The notes under the pieces: model-generated
What the model was told of the DNA's origin: nothing
What the model saw: only the letters and a program-made list of their open reading frames with translations
The model's database searches: none
Translations under genes and position numbers: made by a program
Origin: Methanobacterium paludis
GTDB taxonomy: Archaea > Methanobacteriota > Methanobacteria > Methanobacteriales > Methanobacteriaceae
Direction of reading: 5' to 3'
Assembly (NCBI RefSeq): GCF_000214725.1
Contig: NC_015574.1
Location: 310,001 to 374,000 of the forward strand
DNA length: 64,000 nucleotides
Shown here: one piece after another, positions 17,491-26,844 of the stretch
How the letters are laid out: each line of letters opens with the position of its first letter
Numbering within the stretch: position 1 is the stretch's first letter

Positions 17491-18993
17491 TTGGACGTTA
17501 GAATATTTGATACAACACTTAGAGATGGAGAGCAAACCCCTGGAGTCTCATTAACCCCAGATCAGAAGTTAAGAATGGCAATAAAACTTGATGAACTCGG
17601 AGTTGATGTTATAGAGGCTGGTTCGGCCATAACATCTAAAGGGGAAAGGCAGGGAATAAAAAATATAGTTTCAGAAGGACTTAATGCTGAAATATGCAGT
17701 TTTGCAAGGGCTGTTAAAGTTGATATTGATGCAGCTTTGGACTGCGGAGTTGACAGTGTTCATCTGGTTGTTCCAACATCAGATCTCCACATAAAATATA
17801 AACTTAGAAAAACAAGGGAAGATGTGAAGCAGTTTGCAATTGATTCAACTGAATATGCAGTAGACCATGGTTTACTTGTTGAATTATCTGCAGAAGATTC
17901 AACAAGAACAGATTTCGGATTTTTAAAGGAAGTTTTTCAGGCAGGAATAGATGCTGGGGCTAAAAGGATATGTGCATGTGATACAGTGGGAATGCTCACT
18001 CCAGAAAAGGCTTATAAGTTTTACGGTGACCTAACAGAACTTGGAGTACCTTTAAGCGCACACTGCCATAACGACTTTGGACTTGCAGTTGCAAACACCC
18101 TTGCAGGTCTAAGAGCCGGTGCAAGTCAGGCCCATGTTACAGTAAACGGTATAGGTGAACGTGCAGGTAATGCATCCCTTGAAGAACTTGTTGTGGCGCT
18201 TTATTCCCTTTACAATGTTAAGACAAATGTGAAGGTAGGAATGCTCTACGAGATGTCTAAAAGTGTTGCAAGAATGACAGGTATATATCTCCAGCCCAAT
18301 AAAGCCATAGTTGGCGAAAATGCGTTTGCCCATGAATCTGGCATACATGCAGATGGAGTTATAAAAAAAGCCGAGACTTACGAGCCAATAACTCCTGAAT
18401 TAGTTGGTCACAAGCGCAGATTTGTCCTGGGAAAACATGTGGGCTCCCATATTATAAGAGAAAGGATCAAAGAAATGGGCCTTCGTGTGGATGATGTACG
18501 CTTCGACCAGATATTCTCCAGAATAAAAGCTCTTGGAGATATGGGGAAATGTGTTACAGATGTTGACCTTCAGGCAATTGCAGATGATGTAATGGGAATT
18601 CTGCCAGAAAAGCCAGTTGAACTTGAAGAACTCACCATTGTTTCAGGAAACAAAGTAACACCAACAGCATCGGTAAAGCTTAAAATAGAGGATGTAGGTA
18701 AACTCGAAGCAGGGGTAGGTGTTGGACCGGTTGATGCGGCTATTGTGGCCATAAAAAAGACTATGAAAGATGTTGTAGACATAGAACTTGAAGAATATCA
18801 CGTTGATGCAATAACAGGTGGTACTGATGCTTTGATTGATGTTGTTGTTAAGTTACGTAACGGAGACCGCATAGTAAGCGCCAGGAGCACCCAGCCGGAT
18901 ATTATCATGGCCAGTGTGGAGGCAGTTTTAAGTGGAATAAATAAGATATTAAGCGATAAGAAGATTAGGGAAGCTAAAAATCCTGAATTTTAA
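17491..18993 (+). CDS. cimA: Citramalate synthase / 2-isopropylmalate synthase family
   Basis: 500 aa, full length. The HMGL-like TIM barrel starts FDTTLRDGEQTPGVSL (about 5-20), with metal site HCHNDFG (about 191-197) and GIGERAGNASLEE (about 211-223). The C-terminal 130 residues are the LeuA-type allosteric domain (GNKVTPTASVKL... GGTDALIDVVVKL). The enzyme joins acetyl-CoA to pyruvate (citramalate, isoleucine route) or to 2-oxoisovalerate (leucine route). The AGSAITSKGERQGIK and HLVVPTSDLHIKYKLRKT segments are closest to what I recall of methanogen CimA, hence the symbol, but LeuA is possible. The start is TTG at 17491 behind AAGGGGAT. A 30-bp repeat array lies 78 bases upstream. Confidence 0.75.
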   Translation: MDVRIFDTTLRDGEQTPGVSLTPDQKLRMAIKLDELGVDVIEAGSAITSKGERQGIKNIVSEGLNAEICSFARAVKVDIDAALDCGVDSVHLVVPTSDLHIKYKLRKTREDVKQFAIDSTEYAVDHGLLVELSAEDSTRTDFGFLKEVFQAGIDAGAKRICACDTVGMLTPEKAYKFYGDLTELGVPLSAHCHNDFGLAVANTLAGLRAGASQAHVTVNGIGERAGNASLEELVVALYSLYNVKTNVKVGMLYEMSKSVARMTGIYLQPNKAIVGENAFAHESGIHADGVIKKAETYEPITPELVGHKRRFVLGKHVGSHIIRERIKEMGLRVDDVRFDQIFSRIKALGDMGKCVTDVDLQAIADDVMGILPEKPVELEELTIVSGNKVTPTASVKLKIEDVGKLEAGVGVGPVDAAIVAIKKTMKDVVDIELEEYHVDAITGGTDALIDVVVKLRNGDRIVSARSTQPDIIMASVEAVLSGINKILSDKKIREAKNPEF

Positions 18994-19352
18994 CTGGATT
19001 TTCATTTAATTATGATTTTCCGGTTTTATTTATTGTTTCTTCCACATCTTTTCATGTAAATTTCCATTTTTACATTTTTCACGGGCACATTCAAAAATTT
19101 ATACTTTTATGAGGTTTAGTTCATTTAAATTTTAAAAAATATTATAAATGGTAACTTTAATTTAAGCTTAAATGATATAAGGAAATTTAAAACGATATAA
19201 TGTCTTTATAAAGGTTTTATTTCATTTTCGTCCTTTTTGAGATAATTTTTACAATTTTCAAATTTTCAAGGGATTTGTAGGAGCTTACGTGTATTTCAGA
19301 CAAGAAAACCCCAAAGAATCAATATTTTATTTTCTATTAAGGAGAAATTCAG
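18994..19352. other. 359-bp gap before cgi121
   Basis: AT-rich, no ORF or RNA recognised. CTTTATAAAGG near 19204 is a possible TATA element, and AAGGAGAAATTC directly precedes the cgi121 ATG. Confidence 0.45.
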
Positions 19353-19883
19353 ATGAATCAAAGTCAGATGAGCAGTAAAATTCATGATAAAATTCAAATT
19401 GCGGGATTTAAATCTAATATAAAAGATTTTAATGGGGTAATGGAAAAGATAAGCAGAATAAGCAGAATAAACAGTGATTGTGTAGTGCAGATCATGGATG
19501 CCGATGGAATAGCCGGCAGAAAACATGTTATGCACGCTGCCATACACGCGGTAAATGCGTTCCAGAGAAATGAAAACATTGCAAAGGACCTCGGACTCGA
19601 AATATGTGTTAGGACCTCAGCTCAAAGGCAGATATCCAGAGCTTTAGATATTTTGGGTATACAAGAAGGGGAAATGAACATCTGTGCAGTTGCTGTGGGC
19701 TGTGATAACGGAGTTATGGTTAAATTAGGGGATTTTTTAGGTGAAATGGATGATAGTGTCCTTGAACCAGATGAAACGGTGTTGAAAAAGATTTATAACA
19801 TTTCAGATATGGAATTGGAAACAATTGGCAGTATCGAGAGACTTTTGATGGAAAAAACATCGCTTCTTATACTCGAAAAATGA
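19353..19883 (+). CDS. cgi121: KEOPS complex subunit Cgi121
   Basis: 176 aa, of the length expected for archaeal Cgi121/TPRKB. Recognised segments are VQIMDADGIAGRKHVMHAAIHAVNAFQRNENIAKDLGLEICVRTSAQRQISRALDILGI. Cgi121 binds the CCA end of tRNA and the Bud32 subunit and activates KEOPS, which makes t6A37 in tRNAs that read ANN codons. The other KEOPS genes are not in this window. The ATG follows AAGGAGAAATTC. The N-terminal 20 residues are weakly conserved in appearance. Confidence 0.85.
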   Translation: MNQSQMSSKIHDKIQIAGFKSNIKDFNGVMEKISRISRINSDCVVQIMDADGIAGRKHVMHAAIHAVNAFQRNENIAKDLGLEICVRTSAQRQISRALDILGIQEGEMNICAVAVGCDNGVMVKLGDFLGEMDDSVLEPDETVLKKIYNISDMELETIGSIERLLMEKTSLLILEK

Positions 19884-19942
19884 AAATTATTTTTAATAAA
19901 TATGAGAAATAGAATGAATCTTTAGTCATTATCTTATAATCA

Positions 19943-21013
19943 CTAAACTGTTTCTGGGACTACGGTTTTTTTAATAATCTGAATGATTTCATTCAGATTT
20001 TCGTGTCCTAAACATTTTACGTCAAGATTTTTTATTTCTATACAAACTGCATCCGCCATTATTCGTTCATAACGAGGACAAACCGTTACTATTCCTCCTC
20101 CTTGAACTTTTAAACTTTTTCTGAGTTCATAACCTGTTTTTTTAGGGTTATCCGTGGATACAGCAATGTTAATGCCCCTCTTATCAGCATGTAAAATGTT
20201 TTTAGAAAAATCTTTTTTCATATCATTTTTTACATCTTTTTTTACTAAATCTTTTTCCAGATCAAACTCTTTTTTTAGCTCTTTTTTTAAAAATTCACAG
20301 GCTTCCAAGGTTTTTGTGAGAACGTTGCTAGCATTTTTTATTTCCTCAGTTATACCTGCACAAGTTACAGGGTCCGATTTTAATGTTTTTAAAATGTTTT
20401 TAGCATTACCCAAGATTTTTTCATCGTTTGTTGAGATAAATCCCCCAGATCCAACGTTTACAGTCTTTGGAGCTCCAGTTGATGCCACTATAACGTGAGC
20501 ATGCTTCCCACTTGCAAGCTTTCCAGTTTCATCTCCTAAAGACCCGGATGCATCCTCAACCAGGGTGACCCCCAAATCCTCACAAACTTCATAAATTTCT
20601 CTTACGGGCTGTTCGGCAGTATAACCTGCAAAACTCGTAATAAAAAGAGCTTCAGGGCTATTATTTTTGATGGACTCTGCCAGAACAGCTGCGTCCATAA
20701 CTCCAAGTTCTGTGGATACTTCTTTGGTTTCAATGCCAAGGAATTCTGCCATTTTTTTGAACCCCGTCCATCCTCCCTGGTCCGGGATTAAAATTTTGCC
20801 CTTGAATGTGCTCATAACCGCAAGTATGGCTGAATTACCACTATTTACAATTTTGACATGGTCATGGCCTGTTGTATTTATTATACTTTTTTCTGCGGCG
20901 GTTACTTCTTCATATCTGCCGCCTGGCATGTGTTTAAGGTTCATGGCGGCTCTGCACATGGCGTCTCTCGTATTTTTTGATGGTCTTCTGTAGAACAAAT
21001 CCAACTGTCTCAT
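19943..21013 (-). CDS. DegT/DnrJ/EryC1-fold PLP enzyme, methanogen type
   Basis: 356 aa, fold type I. The N-terminus MRQLDLFYRRPSKNTRDAMCRAAMNLKHMPGGRYEEV is followed by the substrate/PLP region VKIVNSGNSAILAVMSTF, the aspartate segment VTLVEDASGSLGDE and the likely PLP lysine in STGAPKTVNVGSGGFIS. The fold and the lysine position match DegT-type aminotransferases, but the reaction is unknown. Residues of about 243-275 form a Lys/Asp-rich low-complexity insertion (repeating KKEL, KKD, KND) that breaks the C-terminal domain and looks lineage-specific. It is convergent with cgi121. Confidence 0.75.
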   Translation of the reverse strand: MRQLDLFYRRPSKNTRDAMCRAAMNLKHMPGGRYEEVTAAEKSIINTTGHDHVKIVNSGNSAILAVMSTFKGKILIPDQGGWTGFKKMAEFLGIETKEVSTELGVMDAAVLAESIKNNSPEALFITSFAGYTAEQPVREIYEVCEDLGVTLVEDASGSLGDETGKLASGKHAHVIVASTGAPKTVNVGSGGFISTNDEKILGNAKNILKTLKSDPVTCAGITEEIKNASNVLTKTLEACEFLKKELKKEFDLEKDLVKKDVKNDMKKDFSKNILHADKRGINIAVSTDNPKKTGYELRKSLKVQGGGIVTVCPRYERIMADAVCIEIKNLDVKCLGHENLNEIIQIIKKTVVPETV

Positions 21014-21137
21014 CTCTTAAAACTGTCTAATATTAAAGATATCTGAATATATAAGCATAAAAGTACATATCTGTTGATTATATTGTATTATACTCTATTT
21101 TTTTATTAATTTTCATTAATTTGTTTATTTTAATTCT

Positions 21138-22307
21138 TTATTTTGGGATAAAACTGTCTAATGTCGTTTGTCTTGATTGTAAAAGTTCTTTTAGAAGGGA
21201 GCTTTGTTCTACGAATCTTTTCATTGGCAACCTCAACTTCAATGAAATGTAATTGAGAGCGGTTTTCATATCTTCAAACTCTCGTGGGGGCTGGCTCATG
21301 GCGTTCCTGACATTTTCCCTCACATTAAACACTCCGAGTGGCACATATCCATTGTAAGCTTCTCTAAGTACAATGGCGCCGGCTTGTACTTTTTCCTGAG
21401 CCAGAGCCTCAAGTATGGCCATTTTACAGGTGTAGTAACATCCTCCAACTGTTGAGTAACCTTTTTTACCTGCGTTTGATTCACTGTCTGAGAATATCAA
21501 TTCTTCATTACCCATCACCCTTAAAAATGCTTCCATCCATTCATACTGCCATTCTGTTGGCATTAAAAGCACCGCATAATAATTGTTGAGACTTTTAAAT
21601 TCATAGACACGGTGAACATCCAAAATATCGTATTGTCTGACATCTCGAAGTAAAATATCCGCTATGGTACTATCACAAGCCGTAATTGACCATCTTGTGG
21701 GTACAAGTCGCCTCCTCTTTCCAACACCCATTGCACCAACAGAAAATGCCTTCTGCATGTTAGAAAATGGAACTCCCTTGTTGTGAAGGTTGATCAATGC
21801 ATCAGCAGCCCTTAAATCACTGTCGTAAAACACCTTCTCCAGCTGATGGTCCCATTTCACATTTTCTATGTCGAACTTCTGAATAATTGCACTGGGACCA
21901 TGGGGTGCGTGTTCATCGCTGAAAGACTGCCCTCTTGGTTTGTTCCCGAATTCAGCTTCGCTTCCTATTGATTTGGATGCAAGTGATATATCCTGAAGTT
22001 TCTCCACAAAACCATTTTCGAGGTCTCTTATTCCCACTTGCTGCTTACCTCTCACAAGACTCATTCTGTACCCTATTATATCGTCCTGTGTCTTTTCCTG
22101 GGGGATCCATGACTCCGGCATATCCATTATTGTTGTATCACCCTGTAAAGGTGCTATCATCGGTCCTGCATAGACCTTGGGGTAGTTCCAGCTCCCTATA
22201 AAAACAGATGGCGGTGTACTGCCTTCAAGTTCCTTTCCCACATCCACAGATTGCATTTTTATCTTGGACGTCAACTTTTTGAGGTAAGCTGTCTTGCCGT
22301 TTATCAT
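21138..22307 (-). CDS. nreA: DNA repair protein NreA with PCNA-binding tail
   Basis: 389 aa, archaeal Nre family. Recognised parts: GSTPPSVFIGSWNYPKVYAGPMIAPLQGDT (about 29-58), RGQSFSDEHAPHGPSA, KRRRLVPTRWSITACDSTIAD and GGCYYTCKMAILEALAQE. The protein ends in a PIP box, Q380-T-T-L383-D-S-F386-I387, that should bind the sliding clamp PCNA. Nre proteins are implicated in repair of damage from mitomycin C. The N-terminal cysteine motif found in some Nre proteins is absent here and is not encoded upstream in any frame I can see. It lies near msrB and a PLP enzyme without overlap. Confidence 0.9.
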   Translation of the reverse strand: MINGKTAYLKKLTSKIKMQSVDVGKELEGSTPPSVFIGSWNYPKVYAGPMIAPLQGDTTIMDMPESWIPQEKTQDDIIGYRMSLVRGKQQVGIRDLENGFVEKLQDISLASKSIGSEAEFGNKPRGQSFSDEHAPHGPSAIIQKFDIENVKWDHQLEKVFYDSDLRAADALINLHNKGVPFSNMQKAFSVGAMGVGKRRRLVPTRWSITACDSTIADILLRDVRQYDILDVHRVYEFKSLNNYYAVLLMPTEWQYEWMEAFLRVMGNEELIFSDSESNAGKKGYSTVGGCYYTCKMAILEALAQEKVQAGAIVLREAYNGYVPLGVFNVRENVRNAMSQPPREFEDMKTALNYISLKLRLPMKRFVEQSSLLKELLQSRQTTLDSFIPK

Positions 22308-22556
22308 TTTATTCCCATATTTTCAAAGAATTTTAATTTATTTAATCATAGTTCAACTTCAAGTCCAACATTCTCCAGTTAAGTCAAACTAACATTCAAG
22401 TTCTTTATATTATTTATGTTCAGTTTTATTCAATAAAAAATTAGCGAGGGGAGATGAAATACAAGTAAATAATACATTTTTCAACGATTATTTCAAAAAT
22501 AGATAAACTCATGAAATTGAAGCTCATTAAAAAGATTATTAATTAAAGTTTATTAG

Positions 22557-23015
22557 TTATCTTTCAACGAATTTTAGGGATGTAGAATTCATACAATAAC
22601 GTTTGCCTGTTGGAAGAGGACCATCATCGAAGACATGACCTAAATGTGCATGGCAGCGGGCGCAGAGCACCTCGATCCGGGTCATAAGAAGACTTTTATC
22701 AACCTCAGTTTTCACGTTTTCTTCCGCAATTGGCGCCCAGAAGCTCGGCCAGCCTGTTCCAGAATCAAACTTCGTCTTTGAATCAAAAAGGTCGGTGCCG
22801 CAGCATACGCATTTGTAAATACCGTCCTCATGGTGATCGTGATACTTACCGGTAAAGGCCAATTCTGTACCTTTTTCTCTTGCAACCCTATAAACTTCGG
22901 GTTTTAAAATCATTTTCCATTCTTTGGGTGGTTTTTCTATTCTATCCACAAGTTCTACCTTTCCTGTTTTGTAGGAATAAATAGGCACTTTTTCAGATTT
23001 GTTGATCCTTATCAC
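22557..23015 (-). CDS. msrB: Peptide-methionine (R)-S-oxide reductase
   Basis: 152 aa, a complete MsrB. It reduces methionine-R-sulfoxide in proteins. The structural zinc ligands are Cys69/Cys72 (KCVCCGTDLF) and Cys118/Cys121 (CARCHAH). The catalytic Cys141 is in RYCMNSTSLKF, and GTGWPSFWAP and HLGHVFDDGP are conserved. The start is GTG at 23015; the ribosome site is unclear, since GGGGTG overlaps the start itself. The oxidative-stress role fits an anaerobe. It is monocistronic. Confidence 0.93.
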   Translation of the reverse strand: MIRINKSEKVPIYSYKTGKVELVDRIEKPPKEWKMILKPEVYRVAREKGTELAFTGKYHDHHEDGIYKCVCCGTDLFDSKTKFDSGTGWPSFWAPIAEENVKTEVDKSLLMTRIEVLCARCHAHLGHVFDDGPLPTGKRYCMNSTSLKFVER

Positions 23016-23358
23016 CCCGAACTATTTAATTAAATGTTATTATATTCTGTGTACGTATTACAATAAATAATTTTAAGAGTTTCATATTTTTTGCCTGATG
23101 TTAATAGAACAGTAAATAAAGATTTTAAAAGGGTTTAATTGGTTATATGAATTTTTAAAAAGATTGAAAATATTTATTCCCAATGATGTTGAATTTAAAG
23201 TAAAAAATTAGTGTAGCTCATAGTTAGTTGAAATATCCTTTGCCCTTTTACACGGGTTTAAAAAATTAAAACCCTATAAATGATTAAATTTTAATAGAAC
23301 TTGAAATTAAGAGCAATTAGATAGGTACTAATCTATCAGATTGAATGGAGGGAAAAAT
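23016..23358. other. 343-bp divergent region between msrB and the cupin gene
   Basis: AT-rich with no ORF or RNA recognised. AAACCCTATAAATGA near 23268 could be a TATA element for the cupin gene, and TGGAGGGA is its ribosome site. Confidence 0.4.
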
Positions 23359-23694
23359 ATGTCTATTTATAAAGTTGGGAAAGCAGATAAAAATGGTTAT
23401 ATAAATGTTTTTGAGGGTATAAAACGTAAAACACTGGTTTATGGTGATAAAACTCTTTTAACTGAGTTTATATTGTCAAAAGATAAAATATTACCTGCAC
23501 ATAAACATCCTGAGGAACAAACAGGTTACCTTGTATCTGGACACATAATGCTCACAATTGAAGGGGAAGTACATGACATGGAACCCGGTGATAGTTGGTC
23601 TATTCCTGGAGATGCCGAGCATGGGGCAGAAATAAGAGAAGATTCAGTTGCATTGGAAGTATTTTCGCCTGTAAGGGAGGATTATATTGTTTGA
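23359..23694 (+). CDS. Single-domain cupin protein
   Basis: 111 aa from the ATG at 23359, which follows TGGAGGGA; an in-frame TTG at 23341 is part of the leader. The cupin motifs are LPAHKHPEEQTGYLVSGHIML (motif 1, with two His and a Glu) and PGDSWSIPGDAEHGAEI (motif 2, with the third His), so a metal site is likely. Proteins of this kind can be isomerases, dioxygenases or sensors, and no substrate can be given. It is a single gene, convergent with guaAB. Confidence 0.8.
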   Translation: MSIYKVGKADKNGYINVFEGIKRKTLVYGDKTLLTEFILSKDKILPAHKHPEEQTGYLVSGHIMLTIEGEVHDMEPGDSWSIPGDAEHGAEIREDSVALEVFSPVREDYIV

Positions 23695-23825
23695 TCGATT
23701 TAGATAATGGAGTTATTGTGAGCAATTACCATTTTTTTAATTATATTTTTGATCATTTAATAAAAATAAAAAAGGAGTTATCCTTCCACCTTTTTTGAAG
23801 TTTTTAGAATGTTTTAGGTAGAAGT

Positions 23826-24752
23826 TTAGGCAAATTCAATGGTACTTGGGGGTTTATCACTCACTGAAAGTGCAACATGGGTTACTTCAGGTATTTGGGC
23901 TGTTATACGTTGTGATATTGTTTTTATCATGTTCCATGGGAGTTCAGGCACATCTGCAGTCATTGCATCCAGTGATTCAACCATTCTCAATACAACAAGG
24001 TATCCAAAGTCTCTTATGTCACCTTTTACTCCAGTTACCTTTGTATCAGTCAGAACTGCGAAGTACTGCCAGAGAGTTTCATCAAGGCCTTCCTTTTTGA
24101 CTTCTTCCTCAACAATTGCATTGGCTTTCCTGCAGATATTTATCTTTTCAGGAGTTATATCTCCTACAATACGAACAGCAAGCCCAGGACCTGGATAAGG
24201 TTGTCTGTTAGTTATTTCATCTGGAATACCCAGTTCTTTTCCTACTATTCTTACTTCATCTTTGTAAAGTTCCCTTATTGGTTCTACAATCTTAAGAACC
24301 AGGCCGTGTGGTAATGCGAGGTTGTGATGGGATTTAATGTTTCCCTGACTTTCTATCCAGTCTGGAGCTATTGTGCCCTGAACAAGGAATTCAGCTCCCT
24401 CTTTTTTTGCAATTCTTTCAAAAACATCTATAAATACTTTACCAATGATTTTCCTCTTTTCTTCTGGGTCCACAACACCTTCAAGTTCACCCAAAAATTC
24501 CTCTTTTGCATCTACGCATATAAAATTAAGCTTTTCTTTAAATGTATTTTCAACGTATTTTGATTCCCCTTCACGTAGAAGTCCATGATCAACAAATACT
24601 GCTACAAGATTATCTTTAATGGCCCTATGGGTTAATACAGATGCTACAGAACTGTCAACCCCGCCTGATAATGCTATTATGGCTTTTTTATTGCCTATTT
24701 CATTTTTCATTTTTTTTATGGATTCATTTATAAAATCAGATGGATCGAACAT
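23826..24752 (-). CDS. guaAB: GMP synthase, ATP-pyrophosphatase subunit
   Basis: 308 aa, the synthetase half of two-subunit archaeal GMP synthase. It adenylates XMP and uses ammonia from the amidotransferase subunit to make GMP. The PP-loop ALSGGVDSSVAS is at residues of about 27-38, and the C-terminal dimerisation domain contains PYPGPGLAVRIVG and ends SDKPPSTIEFA. The ATG follows AAGGTGAA. Its partner subunit gene (34469-35035) is on the same strand but 9.7 kb upstream, with a glycan island in between. In related methanogens I recall the two subunit genes being adjacent. Confidence 0.94.
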   Translation of the reverse strand: MFDPSDFINESIKKMKNEIGNKKAIIALSGGVDSSVASVLTHRAIKDNLVAVFVDHGLLREGESKYVENTFKEKLNFICVDAKEEFLGELEGVVDPEEKRKIIGKVFIDVFERIAKKEGAEFLVQGTIAPDWIESQGNIKSHHNLALPHGLVLKIVEPIRELYKDEVRIVGKELGIPDEITNRQPYPGPGLAVRIVGDITPEKINICRKANAIVEEEVKKEGLDETLWQYFAVLTDTKVTGVKGDIRDFGYLVVLRMVESLDAMTADVPELPWNMIKTISQRITAQIPEVTHVALSVSDKPPSTIEFA

Positions 24753-25057
24753 TTTTTCACCTTAAATATAATGAAATTTATTTTTATAAAGAATTATAAA
24801 TCTATGGTTTTGTTTTATTACTTTTTAGCTAACTTTAATTAAATTTTATAATTACTATGATTTAAAACTGGGAATTACTATCATTTTAGCTGCGATCTAC
24901 ACGATCTTGTGATTAAATGATAATAATTAATGATCTTTAATTGTTTCTTAGTTCTTATCATTAATAGTCTATTTCCTACAATCTATATCCGTATAACATA
25001 AAAATTTGATTGGAAACCCAAGGTTTTTATAATTAAATAACCTAATGAGTTTATGTT
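24753..25057. other. 305-bp region between guaAB and the glycan island
   Basis: AT-rich, no gene recognised. It is the left boundary of the island that separates the GMP synthase genes. I found no target-site duplication or terminal inverted repeat in it by eye. Confidence 0.45.
25024..25034 (+). promoter_or_regulatory. TATA element of the first island gene, probably leaderless
   Basis: TTTTTATAATT is centred 29 bases before the ATG at 25058, the spacing expected if transcription starts at or within a few bases of the ATG. No Shine-Dalgarno motif lies between. Confidence 0.45.
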
Positions 25058-26719
25058 ATGCAGATAGATGGCGCTTTTTTGAAAGAGAGTCTTTTTAAAA
25101 GGACTAACATGATTTTTATTTCATTTTTGGCTCTATTTTTGATATTAGGTGTCTATTTACTAAATTTTTACCAGTACGATCTCATTAATAAAGATATAAT
25201 CAGTATGATATCTGTTGCCAGGTTATATTATGCTGGTGATGTGGCAAGCGCCGTAAATGGGTACTGGGGACCCCTTTTCTCATGGTTTCTGATCCCATTT
25301 ATCATGTTTAATTCGTCTCCTTCATCTGTTTTATACTCAACCAAAGTATTATCCTTAATATTTGGATTTTTCACCATTATAGGTATAAGATTTTTATCCT
25401 ACAGATTTGAGATGGATGAAAAAATTAGAACTTCAATTTTATTTGCAATGGTTTTCGTGATCTTACATTTTGCCTTGAATTACAGTCCAGTAGACCTTAT
25501 ACTGGCATGTTTTCTGGTTTACTATCTCTACTTCATATTCAGTCCAGAATACTACAATAAATGGTACAATGGAATATTATGCGGAATTCTATGCGGGTTG
25601 GCCTATTTAACCAAGAGTTATATATTTCCCTTTTTCATAGCTCATTTCATATTGTTTAACTTATTTCACTACCTAAAAGAAGTTCAACATAGAAGGGCAG
25701 TTTTGAAGAATCTTCTTTTAGGTTTGACAGTGTTTTTCATTATAAGTGGTGCTTGGAGTCTAATAATCAGTGAAAAATATGGAGAAGTAACCTTCGGAAC
25801 ATCTGGAACATATAACCACAACGTTGAAGGACCAGAATCAGTGGGGCATCCCACAGAGTACGTTAATGAAGGTTTCATCAAACCACCATATGAAAATGTA
25901 ACCAGTGCATGGGAAGACCCAACTTACCTCAATGTAAAATCATGGAGCCCCTTCCAATCGTGGAGTTATTTCAATTACCAGATAACTAAAATTAAATACA
26001 ATATATCCATTTTGAAAGGCATATACCAATCATTCTCTTATTTTGCACTTATAATAATTCTTATTTATGTCCTTCTGTGTATAAAACCAATTAAAAATCA
26101 GATTTCAACCCAGATACCAATTGAAACTGCTCTCTATCCTGTGATCACGGTTTTAATCTATTCTGCAGGTTACCTTTCAATAGTACTGGAACCCAGATAT
26201 CTGTGGATTGTTTACATACTCTTGATGTTGATGGGAGGTTATCTCCTTAATCTGCTCTTTAAACATGAATTTTTCACTAAAAAATTCAACAAGATAGCAA
26301 AACCCATATTAACAATTGTTTTAATTGGTTCTTTCCTTATAATGCCCATATCTGGGTTAATTAGTTTTCATTATGTTGGAGTAGATGGGGGGCACGTTGG
26401 AAAAGAGTACTATATTTGGAGTGAAACCATAGAAAGTCAATACTCTGTACATGGAAATATTGCCTCAAATGGTAATGCAGAAGATGGTGCTTACAGAAGA
26501 ACTTTACATACATCATATTTCTTAGGAACAAGTTACTATGGATTCTCAAAACCTAATGAAACTGATACCGACTTGCAGGCAGATTTTAATAAATATAATA
26601 TAGATTATTATTTCGTTTGGGGAAAATCTAGTAATGAAGCTCTTTTATCAAAATATAAAGAAGTAAGTGGTGGAAAGGTAAGCAACTTGAGGATATATGC
26701 TGTGAAAGAAAATTCATAA
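25058..26719 (+). CDS. GT-C-type membrane glycosyltransferase-like protein (paralog A)
   Basis: 553 aa with about eleven hydrophobic segments and a large external C-terminal part, the layout of ArnT/PMT-like GT-C enzymes that take sugars from polyprenyl phosphates. The first loop has INKDIISMISVARLYYAGD and the conserved GYWGPLFSW. A Trp-rich loop SWSPFQSWSYFNYQ lies near residue 300. The C-terminus (YNIDYYFVWGKSSNE) is soluble. It is clearly paralogous to the protein at 32822-34423, sharing YWGPLFSW, STKxLSLIxGFFTIxGxRxLSYRFxMDE and ALAYLTKSY-type segments. The catalytic acid is not certain. No ribosome site is seen; a TATA element is close to the ATG. Confidence 0.7.
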   Translation: MQIDGAFLKESLFKRTNMIFISFLALFLILGVYLLNFYQYDLINKDIISMISVARLYYAGDVASAVNGYWGPLFSWFLIPFIMFNSSPSSVLYSTKVLSLIFGFFTIIGIRFLSYRFEMDEKIRTSILFAMVFVILHFALNYSPVDLILACFLVYYLYFIFSPEYYNKWYNGILCGILCGLAYLTKSYIFPFFIAHFILFNLFHYLKEVQHRRAVLKNLLLGLTVFFIISGAWSLIISEKYGEVTFGTSGTYNHNVEGPESVGHPTEYVNEGFIKPPYENVTSAWEDPTYLNVKSWSPFQSWSYFNYQITKIKYNISILKGIYQSFSYFALIIILIYVLLCIKPIKNQISTQIPIETALYPVITVLIYSAGYLSIVLEPRYLWIVYILLMLMGGYLLNLLFKHEFFTKKFNKIAKPILTIVLIGSFLIMPISGLISFHYVGVDGGHVGKEYYIWSETIESQYSVHGNIASNGNAEDGAYRRTLHTSYFLGTSYYGFSKPNETDTDLQADFNKYNIDYYFVWGKSSNEALLSKYKEVSGGKVSNLRIYAVKENS

Positions 26720-26812
26720 AAATTATTTTTTTTATTCTAATCATTACTCTTTTGAGAATTAACGAATCTAGTAAATTCAATACTCTTAAGAAAAGCTTTT
26801 TTGTGAAGATAG

Positions 26813-26821
26813 CTTTATAAA
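26813..26821 (+). promoter_or_regulatory. TATA element of DUF2142 copy 1, probably leaderless
   Basis: CTTTATAAA is centred about 28 bases upstream of the ATG at 26845, with no Shine-Dalgarno sequence between. Confidence 0.45.
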
Positions 26822-26844
26822 TACGGAATTCAAACTTTAAACTG

